DNA from: Mnemiopsis leidyi
Lineage: Eukaryota; Ctenophora; Tentaculata; Lobata; Bolinopsidae
NCBI GenBank assembly: GCA_000226015.1
Contig: JH153798.1
Location: forward strand, 100,667 to 164,666
DNA length: 64,000 bases
Direction: 5' to 3'
Within the stretch, counting starts at the first letter, position 1. Every line of letters starts with the position of its first letter. Shown piece by piece: positions 1 to 9,820 of the stretch. The translations under genes were made by a program, and so were the position numbers. The notes beneath the pieces were generated by a model. The model ran no database searches. It saw only the letters and a list, made by a program, of their open reading frames with translations, and was not told the origin of the DNA.

Positions 1-1
1 G

Positions 2-1704
2 AAATGGCAGCAATCTATGAAGGAGGGGGCAGTGTTAACAGTTGACTGTCGAAACCTGGATGGGACTGAAACCAGCATATCAGGTTAGTTATGATTCAAT
101 CCATATGCTTCAATTCAATTTTTTATGTTTGTTTTATGACATAGCCATGATTTATACAGCTGAGCTATGCAGACTATAGATACATGAGATATGTCTTGTC
201 AATTGATATTTCAGCGTTGGTAGGCAAATCCATACATCCATTCTTCTGATGTACTTTTATTTTAGGGGTATTTTAGGTGTCACATCGGGTGCAAAATAGT
301 GATACTTTGTTCTTATTGCAATAAATCACAGCAGTTATTTGGCAATAAATTACAGCAATTTTTTGGCAAAATATTGTATCAAATTGTTTTAAACCTTCCT
401 TTGGGAATATCTTTTACAGTCTTATTATAAAAATCAGATCCAAGACTCTATTTGATACAAGCTTGATCTAAACTTTTGACCATTCCAGGTAACCCTACAT
501 GTATAACTGATGATCCTGCAACAGCTATGGAAGGAGTCAGCATTGCTGTTTTCATGAACCCTGCCTTTACCCATAACGAATATCTGAAGCAGCTGGAGCC
601 GTTTGTCCAAGCTGGACTTATTCTTGTTGCCTTACCTGGACAAACTGGCAAGTGAAAAATACATTTTTGATGTGTGTCCGGAGTGTATCATGAATTATAT
701 CTTAACATTAATGTTATTATGAAACTAAAAAAGTATTGCAAGGATTTGTTCATAAAATTTCACGTGCTTTTAGATTACAGATAGTTGGCATCACCATTTA
801 TAAATAAGTCCTACCAATTTATTTTCTGACAAATAGAAAGAAAATTTGTTCAGGATTCGAGTATGCTGTGAGGAAAATTTGGAAAGAAAAACGCAAAGAT
901 GTAAACATTATCGCATTTGAGAGTCTTCCTTGGGCTTGTAAAATGTCGAATATTGGTAAGAAAGCCGCAATTTTTGGTTTTAAAGAAGTACTCGAAGGAG
1001 GGCCAATGCAAATTTCCCTGGATAATCAGGCCACTGAAGAAGCTGTAGCTACTCTTCAAAGATGTCTTGGACCAGTACCAGTATTAAAGATTAACCACTA
1101 CACATGTGGGATGTCCCTTAATACGCTAAATGCCATACTGCATCCTAGTCTTATGTATGGTCAATGGTTTGGCTGGGATGGGAAACCTATTTCTGAAATG
1201 CCTCGTTTCTATTTTGATGCCAACAAACTAGGGATACAAGTTATGGAAGATGTCTCAAATGAAATTGGTTCAATATGCAATGCCATAGCTAAGGAATTCC
1301 CAGAATTAAACCTGAAGAGTGTTGATCCTATATTTCGATTCCTTTTGAGAGTGTACAATGACCAAATAAAGGACAAGAAAAGTCTTTACACAGCTGTAAG
1401 ATCAAACACAGCCTATCAGGAAATTATGCATCCTCTTAAGGAAACTGAACCAGGCTTCTTTGTTCCTGACTTTGGAAGTAGGTACCTGACAGAAGACATA
1501 CCATTTGGAATGATCCCTCTGCGTGGAATGGCAGTTTTGATGAATGTGAACACCCCTGCAATGGATAAAGTAATCGAATGGGCACAAGATGTCACTGGAA
1601 AAGAATACCTGGTAAATGGAGCTCTAGCAGGTAAGGATTTATGGGAAACTAGCTGCCCACAATCTTGTGGTGTTACTTTGCCGTCCCAACTTTTTGGTTG
1701 TTAA
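2..1704 (+). CDS. Opine dehydrogenase (octopine/nopaline dehydrogenase family), 5'-partial, three exons
   Basis: The enzyme reductively condenses an amino acid with pyruvate using NADH, regenerating NAD+ during anaerobic muscle or tissue work; it is cytosolic. Exons: 2-83, 489-647, 854-1704, phases 1 and 1, giving 363 residues in the window. The N-terminal ~40 residues with the Gly-rich NAD motif lie left of the window. Seen: end of the Rossmann part (ITDDPATAMEG, LVALPGQTGFEY) and the helical opine-DH domain with the family motif NAILHPSLMYG, whose His is the catalytic position in octopine dehydrogenases, then YLTEDIPFGM and WAQDVTGKEYLVNG. The reading frame ends with GKDLWETSCPQSCG, which resembles the conserved GKD..T..PQ.YG C-terminus, so I take 1704 as the normal stop. 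Intron 2 (648-853) uses a GC donor. The substrate amino acid cannot be read from sequence. Confidence 0.9.
648..853 (+). other. GC-AG intron in the opine dehydrogenase gene
   Basis: The frame of both flanking exons is kept (QTG|FEY) only if the intron starts at gcaagt (648) and ends at ttcag (853). The nearby GT at 652 would put the next exon out of frame. G|GCAAGT is the standard context of the minor GC-AG class. Confidence 0.75.
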
Positions 1705-2075
1705 GTTGTTGGTTTTAGGATTTTATTTCAATTCAGTGTTGATATGCTAGAGTTTGACTTACTTAAGTCCAGATGTTTGAATTTAGAGATCAAGAGTATA
1801 AGAGTGTAGGGCAGCATGCTATTTTAGGTATAAGCATGTAATGTAACAAGACATGTTTTTAATGATTTTGCTTTGAAGCAGCACGTTATATCTTAAAGTG
1901 CAAGAGTATAATACCAAAGTCCAGACGAATGCATTTGGAGTTTTTAGAGTATTAGGTAGCATGCTGTGAATATAAGCATGTGATATAGTATCACAATGGT
2001 GACAGGAGAACTGAAGGTTCACTTACAGCTCCACAGGTTAGTGTAGAAAGATTTGTTAATTTGGATGACCTTCAC

Positions 2076-2081
2076 AATAAA
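2076..2081 (+). terminator. Candidate polyadenylation signal AATAAA of the opine dehydrogenase
   Basis: Canonical hexamer about 370 bases after the stop at 1704, consistent with the read-through isoform having a short 3' UTR. Confidence 0.4.
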
Positions 2082-2582
2082 TGTTTCAGTATGAAATTTA
2101 AATTTTTTAAATATTTTTCAATATTTTATGTTATGAAGTGGTAATTTTTCGTCGTTTAAGATACATTTTTAAAAGATTGATATCCTCTACTTCTGTGAAG
2201 ATTGAGAGAATTTTTATTTCAAACTCTGATTTTTGACGTTAGTATTTTGCTTTTACTGGTATGTTATTTACTACTCATCAAAAAACTTAATTTTGTAAAG
2301 CAGTCAAAAGTTTCATGAAATTATTTTTTAATCTATTATCCAGGCATTCGTTTAGTTTAAGGGATTGATTTTTATTACCATTTTGAATGCTGCTGAAATG
2401 AACCTCCGTCTGGACTACCTAGGTTACATGTAAAATCTTTTCTGCAACTTTTTGGCAGAATTGACATTATCTTTATTATAAAGGCATGATGATAGTAGTT
2501 ATATAGTAGAATTCATTTATTTTTATTAGGTTTATTGTTAAATCTATTTTCGATATTTAACATTGTGGCCTGTTTTATCTAG

Positions 2583-2680
2583 GAGCTACCACCGATAACG
2601 ATAACCCGATGCATATTGAATCACACATGTTCCACGCCGCCTACACCAACTTTTTTATCAAGAAATACGCAGTTATCTAA
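2583..2680 (+). CDS. Possible alternative last exon of the opine dehydrogenase
   Basis: A good donor, GCAG|gtaagg, lies inside the terminal exon at 1630/1631. An acceptor ending at 2582 would join it in frame to 32 new residues beginning ATTDNDNP and ending FFIKKYAVI, then TAA at 2678-2680. The stretch is less AT-rich than its surroundings. The tail does not resemble any opine dehydrogenase C-terminus I know, and it would replace the conserved GKD motif. It could be a real isoform, an exon of something else, or chance. Confidence 0.3.
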
Positions 2681-3974
2681 CAAATATCGGCCACATCATA
2701 CAGTACTGAACATAATTCTTTAAAAAATTTTCTTCAGCCAATGATTACTTATAATGAATCGAATTTATTGCATCTACCTATTTTGCCCCTTCCCAATTAA
2801 TCTAGAAAACCCAACGGGTTTTCTAGTAACATATATGTATATCTTACCATGTCACAGTAATTTATAATTTTCAGTTATTCCACTGTTAGTGGCAACCTTT
2901 AAAATTTTCACAATCTCATATTTTTTCTTAACTCAAATTCTTGAGGATAAAGTTAGCTGCATACTCAAGTTCCACCGTAGTAAAATGTTGTTTTCGCCTT
3001 ATTTTGGTTATTGACAGGCTTAGTAACGGACCTCGTCTTATAGCAGATTTGCCAATGAGTACATGAGTTTGTCGTCTTCATAGTTTTCAATCAGAATAAT
3101 TTCATTGCATATAACTAACTGCAAAGCAGAGGCACCTGATTGAATGAAATCTGGTTTCGGCTAAGCTTGAGCTTGGTTTGGCTGAGCCTTGCCAATTCAA
3201 TTATAAGATCTAATGGCATTCCTACTGTTGAAGAGTAATCTAAGGAGCCAATTGAAATTTACTGTCATCTCCTAAATCTATCGTTTTATAAGATAATTTT
3301 CTCTATGGTGTTCATATCCTGGAAACAATAAAAACTAGAATTTTACAGTAAAACATCCATCAGCTACAGAAATTTTCTCACAACATTGTAGGTATAGACA
3401 AATATTTTAGAAAGTTAAAGATACAGCATAACTAGATGTACATGAATATATGCTGCCATCAGCCACTAGTTTTAAACCAAATTGGGTTGAAAATTTTATA
3501 TGTATATTTATAAATACGTGTACATGTAGAGATGTAATAAATAATCGAATTTCAAAACCATCTTTGACAGACCTGCAAATGACTTTAAACTTGTGGAGGC
3601 ATGTGGCAGTATTATATTTTATAACTTGTTCCCAAATTCTTACATGTTCTAAATGCTTTTTCTAACATTCATATTTCATACTTGCCCAAGACGTTTCTTA
3701 TTCGCTCAAGTTTTTTAAACTTTAATTCAACTGTTTGTAGTAGAGTACAAAGTTATAAAGATTATTAGATTATGTCAGATATACATCTACAATTACAATC
3801 TCAACATCACTTGCTTTAGTGTTCCTGGAAGGCCACAGAAAGAGAATGTTATGTAGTACGTTACTGTACTCAAAATCCAAATAAAAATGGTCAATCATAG
3901 ATTAAAATTAGAGAAGAAAAGGGAGTAGGATTACCTAATTTTAACGTAACCCTCTCCAAAAGTTTGTTTATATA
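2681..3974. other. Intergenic stretch, no gene seen
   Basis: AT-rich sequence between the opine dehydrogenase and the convergent GPCR. Only short chance frames are present, and no RNA gene or repeat was recognised. Confidence 0.5.
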
Positions 3975-5084
3975 CTAAGAAAGGGATTCAGTTTGATCAT
4001 ACTGAGTCACCTCCCGAATGTGGTGTCTCATCATGAAATGAAACTTAGCTATGACAAATTGTCTGAATTCTTTCATTCTTGTCACGTAAATAATTGGGTT
4101 AAGCACTGCATTGATAACTACAAACAATACAAGGCAGCTATTCCAGCTATAGTAGTACATAAACACGGTATTATAAAAGTCCTTGTATGGATGCTTCTCG
4201 CTATCCGCAATGGTCAATGCACTCCAAACCCCATAAAGGACATAGTTAAGAAAGACAGGAACATTGCACAATATGTAAGTCACAGTCATTATGATGACTG
4301 TTACCGTTGCTCGACGGTGGCGCTGTTGAGACTTTTTGACGCTGACCCTTCTCTGGACATTGTTAGACATCTTTCTAGTACTGCGCACTGCCTGGTCTGT
4401 TTTATACATACGGGAGATGGAAAGAAAGCAGGAAATACATATTGGGATTATGGGCACCGCCAAGAGTATTATGTTGAAAAATGTGTAAAGGGGATAGATT
4501 GAGACAGTTGCATCTACTGGAACCATTATGCAAAGAGTATCTCTTTTTGTGTAATCCATTTGAGTTATATCTGCCATGTTGAAAGTAACTTTGGCCGCAA
4601 TGAGTAGTATGGTATAGATAGCCATGCTGAAGAAAAGAATCCTCTTACTCAGAATATGCATGGGCTTCACAAGGATCAGCATCCGGGAAATGCTCAGGGT
4701 TAGAACCAAAAACACAGAGTAGTATGGCAGAACTTCCCAAAGAAAGCCCCAGAACCTACAAAACATGATGTTTTCAAAGAAGACGGAGTCCCGTGACTTA
4801 TCCATAAACACGTCGATGAGAGGAAAGCTAAAAAGGGTGATGCAGAGATCGACAAGGGCAATGTTTGAGTAGATCCACTTGAAGTATTCCCTGGTCGACC
4901 TTGCTCGGGCAGTTTGACTTGTGAAGTGGATAACGGACACAATGTTGGAGGGTATTCCAATGATCATCAGGATGATGTAGATCACACCAAACAAAATTTC
5001 TGCTTGATTCCCATATGGTTTCGGTTCTAGGAAGTCTGATGTAGTGCCTATGTGTTCACCCGAGTGGAACTCTTCTGAGATCAT
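3975..5084 (-). CDS. Rhodopsin-class (class A) G-protein-coupled receptor, single coding exon
   Basis: Predicted 369-residue seven-helix plasma-membrane receptor. Numbering from the chosen ATG: TM1 at about 30-55 with GIPSN (the usual GN), TM2 with NIALVDLC (N/LxxxD retained), Cys in CRFWGF before TM3, TM3 ending SISRML where most class A receptors have DRY, a short ECL2 with one Cys (DTLCIM), TM5 with LLAVPIIPI, a basic third loop (RRVSVKKSQQRHRRA), TM6 with TYILCNVPVF (the usual CWxP is C-N-x-P), and TM7 NAVLNPIIYVTR (NPxxY intact). The frame extends up to a GTG at 5096, but a splice acceptor (tttttag) ends at 5097, so the extra codons are probably 5' UTR and ATG 5084 is preferred. The ligand is unknown. 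The fold resembles peptide or amine receptors, and no closer call is justified. Confidence 0.9.
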   Translation of the reverse strand: MISEEFHSGEHIGTTSDFLEPKPYGNQAEILFGVIYIILMIIGIPSNIVSVIHFTSQTARARSTREYFKWIYSNIALVDLCITLFSFPLIDVFMDKSRDSVFFENIMFCRFWGFLWEVLPYYSVFLVLTLSISRMLILVKPMHILSKRILFFSMAIYTILLIAAKVTFNMADITQMDYTKRDTLCIMVPVDATVSIYPLYTFFNIILLAVPIIPICISCFLSISRMYKTDQAVRSTRKMSNNVQRRVSVKKSQQRHRRATVTVIIMTVTYILCNVPVFLNYVLYGVWSALTIADSEKHPYKDFYNTVFMYYYSWNSCLVLFVVINAVLNPIIYVTRMKEFRQFVIAKFHFMMRHHIREVTQYDQTESLS

Positions 5085-5096
5085 TTTCTTTAACAC

Positions 5097-5854
5097 CTAA
5101 AAAACAATGAAAACGTTATTTTCAGTCTTTTGATAATTTCTCTGTAAGTTTAAGATGTAAGTATCTTGGGAGTTGGTAAGAGAGTAAGTAAATAAATTTC
5201 GTTCACTAAATTTATGCTTTAAATTCAAAACAGTGGTTATGTGTTACATAATGTGGCCAACAAATTCAGGTGACTAACTAAATTCTCAACAAAGTCGATT
5301 CAATGCATTTAGAAACTGATGGGTTACTATGTAAAGACGTACAAGGCTTAATTTATCAGATATGATCTAATATTTTGAGCCTAAACCAGAATTTGCCAAT
5401 TAAGTTACACGTGTCACAGTCTCATTAAATGAAGATGTTGCCATTTTACTGGCCTCACTTCGTCTCACGACTGTGAGAAAACGGTTTGGGATTTTCGAAA
5501 AATTAGGAAACAGGATTCCTTCAAAGTAATCATGATAATTAATAATCAATCATGATATTAAAATTCTAAAAATTGATCAAAATTTAACCATTTTATAGCC
5601 CTAAAAAATCGAACATCAAGTGGCTTCGAAAATTGGGAAAATTAAGCACTAAACTCTGAAGTCTGAATATATATATATGCATGACAACGATGTCACTCCA
5701 TTATCAAATATGAGCTGTAGCTTGGGTAAGATACTGCTGGATTGATTGATGTTCTAGTGTGTAAAACTAAATATGTCCGGAGAACGGACTCTACTAGTAC
5801 CTTCGAGGCACGATCTAATTGCAATTGCAAAATTGTCTTTGATCTTAAGAAATT
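5097..5854. other. 5' flank of the GPCR, no gene seen
   Basis: The acceptor at 5097/5098 (minus strand) implies a non-coding upstream exon somewhere here or further right. I cannot place that exon or a promoter. Confidence 0.4.
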
Positions 5855-6230
5855 TTTGTTGGTTCTATTCCCAGACTAAAATCAAAGATCTTGCAAGACG
5901 TTTGAAGCTTGATGGTTAAGAAATAAGAAATACACGTGCTACTTGTCTCATGGGGTGATCAAAAATTAAAGAACCTGCAAAACGTTTGAAGCTTGATGGT
6001 TAAGAAATACACGTGCTAAATGTCTCATGGGGTGATTAGATCAGCAATGACGTACTCTAAGTTTATAGGAAGCTACCAAAACTATCAGATAAGATCAGAA
6101 GCCAAAGATTGAAACATGCGGGACACTGCATCAGGCAACCTGAACTCTTAGCAAACGATCTAGAACCTGAATCATGGCAAGGTCAAGCAAAAAGCAAACC
6201 TCAACATATTAATAAATACCTGTCGATGTA
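5855..6230 (+). mobile_element. Decayed 3' tail of a non-LTR retrotransposon (LINE) ORF
   Basis: In shifting plus-strand frames the sequence reads pieces typical of the segment after the reverse transcriptase: a trace of YGSxTW.LTK, RRLKLDG, LNVSWGD, then VYRKLPKLSDKIR and RLKHAGHCIRQPELLAN. In known elements this corresponds to LYG.LPKLS..IR.RR...AGHC.R. Stop codons interrupt it (after WGD and after NDVL), and no upstream RT domain is visible, so it is a dead 5'-truncated relic. Confidence 0.7.
5885..6036 (+). repeat. Direct duplication with 84-bp offset inside the LINE relic
   Basis: Two similar copies share TTTGAAGCTTGATGGTTAAG, ATACACGTGCTA and GTCTCATGGGGTGAT. The second copy lacks a few bases. 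The duplication arose after, or during, decay of the element. Confidence 0.75.
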
Positions 6231-8242
6231 TTTACTTTTTAGGGGACTGAAACCAAACTGCAAACACCAATGCGGGATAGTTATAACTTATTGACGAAGT
6301 ATCTGTAATAGACCAAACTTAGTTTTTTATTTCTGACTTATTTATAATGAATGTGATAACGGGCACCGTTATATTTCAAGCGCTGCAGCCTGAGGGCAAC
6401 AATGCATGAACATAAGAATTGGGTGGCCTGCAACACTAAAGGTTCAAAATATCATGCTAACAGCAGAAGTCAATACCTATCACAATAACGATAATATGAA
6501 CGCAATGGTCTGAAGACCGTTTACGTGACGGTTGAAACTTAGAACTGTCATGGATGGATCTAATAGTGTAATAATTCGTAAGATGTCGCCTAAGATGTGA
6601 ATCAGGCCTGCCTGCAATATTACAATATATGTTGACTGTTGCTTTAGTTGCAGCACCGCAAGTTGCCTGGAACATGACAGATGTTCTGACATAAAAGTGG
6701 GTGGCATTCTTCTGTTACCATTGGGCGACAGTTATCCGCCCGTGATCTAAAACTTTAATGCCTTGCTAACCTGAATCACTAACGCTCCTGTTCACTAGTC
6801 ATTTGTAGACTGAAATAATCTTACTAAAACAGTAAAAAAATGATCGTGTTTAAGATTATAGTGGGAAAGTAATGGACACGTCTCTTTACTAAACGTAACA
6901 AGGAGCTTAGTAGCTCAACGATCGATTAGCACCCCGTCATTTTTCGCCACATATATAATACTCGTCTCGACATGTTTTGCCGGAAATTGCAGCGGTTGAG
7001 ATGGTCTCGATAACAAAGTTAACCAGAGCAACAGGAGGACACCTCAAGAAGTGGAATCTGTCATTCTTAGATTAGACTTGATATTAGCATAGCATTACTG
7101 ATTCAAAATATGTCATCATGGACATGAATCTAATAATCGGGCTTCGTGCAGCAAGCTGAATTAGTAAACTACTGCACTATATATAGAATAAGAACTATAA
7201 GTCAGAGTCTATAGTCTATACGAACGAAGTGTAGCAGACAAAAGGACTAAGACGATTGAAAGGTCGTCTAAATCTCGTCAAAGAGAAAATGCCAACCTCC
7301 TTAGCCAGCGACTTCAGGACATCTGGCTGACTATATGTATCTACATGAAACGCGATCGTTTATTCTACTGTAAATGTACAAAGTGTGCCTTTATTGACCT
7401 AGTTGAGGCCTTATTGGACAGCCTGCCAGATGTTTGAAACAAAGAAATTTAACAGAAGCTGATTATCTTTCGTGGTGACATAATTCATAACAAACGTGAG
7501 TTCTATCTGTCAACCCTGGCAACGGTCCGCTGATTCCTGCTTTGAAATAGCAGTATGAAATATAAATGTTGCAGGCCGCTAGCATTAAGATTTAACATGT
7601 CATATTACAAAGCTTTGTGCAATGCTAATTATGTCTCTGTAACGTTTGTTACGTTTAAACGTATAGTTACCTATTAGCCTATAGTTCAATTTACCATTTA
7701 ATTTATCATAGTTTCATTTTGGCAAGAAATATCAATAAGCCAGTGGCCAAAGTTTATGTTACGATGGTCAACGTAGAGATAATTTCAGGGGTTCCATAAT
7801 TTCCGGTTTCATCAAAATGCTCTCACTCAAAACTAAATCAAGGGTACCAACTTCGCTTCAATCTGAATATTGCCCACTGTTCAACTGAATTTAAAAAGGA
7901 GAAGAAACCAACCAGACAGCAAAAACTCCTTCCAACATTGTGCCAGGTCGGACCGAGTCAACACTAGGTCTAGTATAAAGACAATACTTGAAACATATGG
8001 CTTGTCTAATTTTCGGGTTTGTGTGATGACAGAGGACGTTGCAATGTTCATGTTATATTTCGGTAATTGTGGTAACATCCTGGATAGAGAGGTACGTCGA
8101 GCTTTCGCCTATCGCTTAGACACCTCATTTTTATTATCAACTTAGTCTAGGTCGTAGTAACTTGTACTCGGTAGTGGTGAGGAATAGTCAGTTACCCTGG
8201 TCGTTACCCTAGTAACAAGTTAGTCAAGTCGCACTAGCAACA
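6231..8242. other. Intergenic stretch, no gene seen
   Basis: Only short frames without recognisable content. The 91-codon frame at 7870-8145 has no features of a known protein. Confidence 0.4.
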
Positions 8243-8360
8243 AGGTTGTAGTTACCAGTAACATTAGTTATTTTGTAACTGTAGGTTGTAGTTACCAGTA
8301 ACATTAGTTATTTTGTAACTGTAGGTTGTAGTTACCAGTACCATTAGTTATTTTGTAACT
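8243..8360 (+). repeat. 40-bp minisatellite, left block (three copies)
   Basis: Three near-perfect head-to-tail copies of a 40-bp unit containing GTAGTTACCAGTAACATTAG and TTATTTTGTAACTG. Flanking sequence has looser GTTAC/GTAAC motifs, suggesting an older degenerate array. Confidence 0.95.
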
Positions 8361-8697
8361 GATCATTGTCATTAGGATTGTGCGCCGAAAATTTTACGAA
8401 TTTTCGTAATTTGACTTTGTCGGTTTGTCACAGCCATGACTTTTGAGGTAGAGTAAAAATATTTCACACACCACTAGTTCAGACTTTGGACTATTGATTC
8501 ATCACATGGTGGTTACATTTAGCCGAGGTCAAATTGAGGCTAACAGCATGTCTTTAAAGGTGGGTTTGCGACGTGATTATCATTGCTTTGTAAGTAAAAT
8601 ATAAAGTGGGTGGCATGTCAGTTCGAACCTCTTGATCATTGCGATTTAGAATCTGAAGAAAAGAGGGAAGATTTCTCTATTATGAGAGGGTAAAATG

Positions 8698-9527
8698 NNN
8701 NNNNNNNNNNNNNNNNNNNNNNNNNNNNNNNNNNNNNNNNNNNNNNNNNNNNNNNNNNNNNNNNNNNNNNNNNNNNNNNNNNNNNNNNNNNNNNNNNNNN
8801 NNNNNNNNNNNNNNNNNNNNNNNNNNNNNNNNNNNNNNNNNNNNNNNNNNNNNNNNNNNNNNNNNNNNNNNNNNNNNNNNNNNNNNNNNNNNNNNNNNNN
8901 NNNNNNNNNNNNNNNNNNNNNNNNNNNNNNNNNNNNNNNNNNNNNNNNNNNNNNNNNNNNNNNNNNNNNNNNNNNNNNNNNNNNNNNNNNNNNNNNNNNN
9001 NNNNNNNNNNNNNNNNNNNNNNNNNNNNNNNNNNNNNNNNNNNNNNNNNNNNNNNNNNNNNNNNNNNNNNNNNNNNNNNNNNNNNNNNNNNNNNNNNNNN
9101 NNNNNNNNNNNNNNNNNNNNNNNNNNNNNNNNNNNNNNNNNNNNNNNNNNNNNNNNNNNNNNNNNNNNNNNNNNNNNNNNNNNNNNNNNNNNNNNNNNNN
9201 NNNNNNNNNNNNNNNNNNNNNNNNNNNNNNNNNNNNNNNNNNNNNNNNNNNNNNNNNNNNNNNNNNNNNNNNNNNNNNNNNNNNNNNNNNNNNNNNNNNN
9301 NNNNNNNNNNNNNNNNNNNNNNNNNNNNNNNNNNNNNNNNNNNNNNNNNNNNNNNNNNNNNNNNNNNNNNNNNNNNNNNNNNNNNNNNNNNNNNNNNNNN
9401 NNNNNNNNNNNNNNNNNNNNNNNNNNNNNNNNNNNNNNNNNNNNNNNNNNNNNNNNNNNNNNNNNNNNNNNNNNNNNNNNNNNNNNNNNNNNNNNNNNNN
9501 NNNNNNNNNNNNNNNNNNNNNNNNNNN
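8698..9527. other. Assembly gap (830 N)
   Basis: A run of N lying between the two blocks of the same 40-bp minisatellite. The gap is most simply unresolved repeat array. The frames that appear to run through it are artefacts. Confidence 0.98.
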
Positions 9528-9820
9528 CTGTAGGTTGTAGTTACCAGTAACATTAGTTATTTTGTAACTGTAGGTGTAGTTACCAGTAACATTAGTTATT
9601 TTGTAACTGTAGGTTGTAGTTACCAGTAACATTAGTTATTTTGTAACTGTAGGTTGTAGTTACCAGTAACATTAGTTATTTTGTAACTGTAGGTTGTAGT
9701 TACCAGTAACATTAGTTATTTTGTAACTGTAGGTAGTAGTTACCAGTAACATTAGTTATTTTGTAACTGTAGGTTGTAGTTACCAGTAACAGTAGTTATT
9801 ACGTAACTGTAGGTTGTTGT
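9528..9820 (+). repeat. 40-bp minisatellite, right block (about seven copies)
   Basis: Same 40-bp unit as at 8243-8360, with one copy lacking a base near 9571 and a degenerate last copy. It abuts the N gap directly. Confidence 0.95.

Noticed and set aside
3993-4502. 169-codon plus-strand frame opposite the GPCR
   Set aside because: Antisense shadow of the strongly supported receptor coding sequence.
8636-9632. Long open frames of 281-328 codons on both strands
   Set aside because: They consist almost wholly of N from the assembly gap; no real codons support them.
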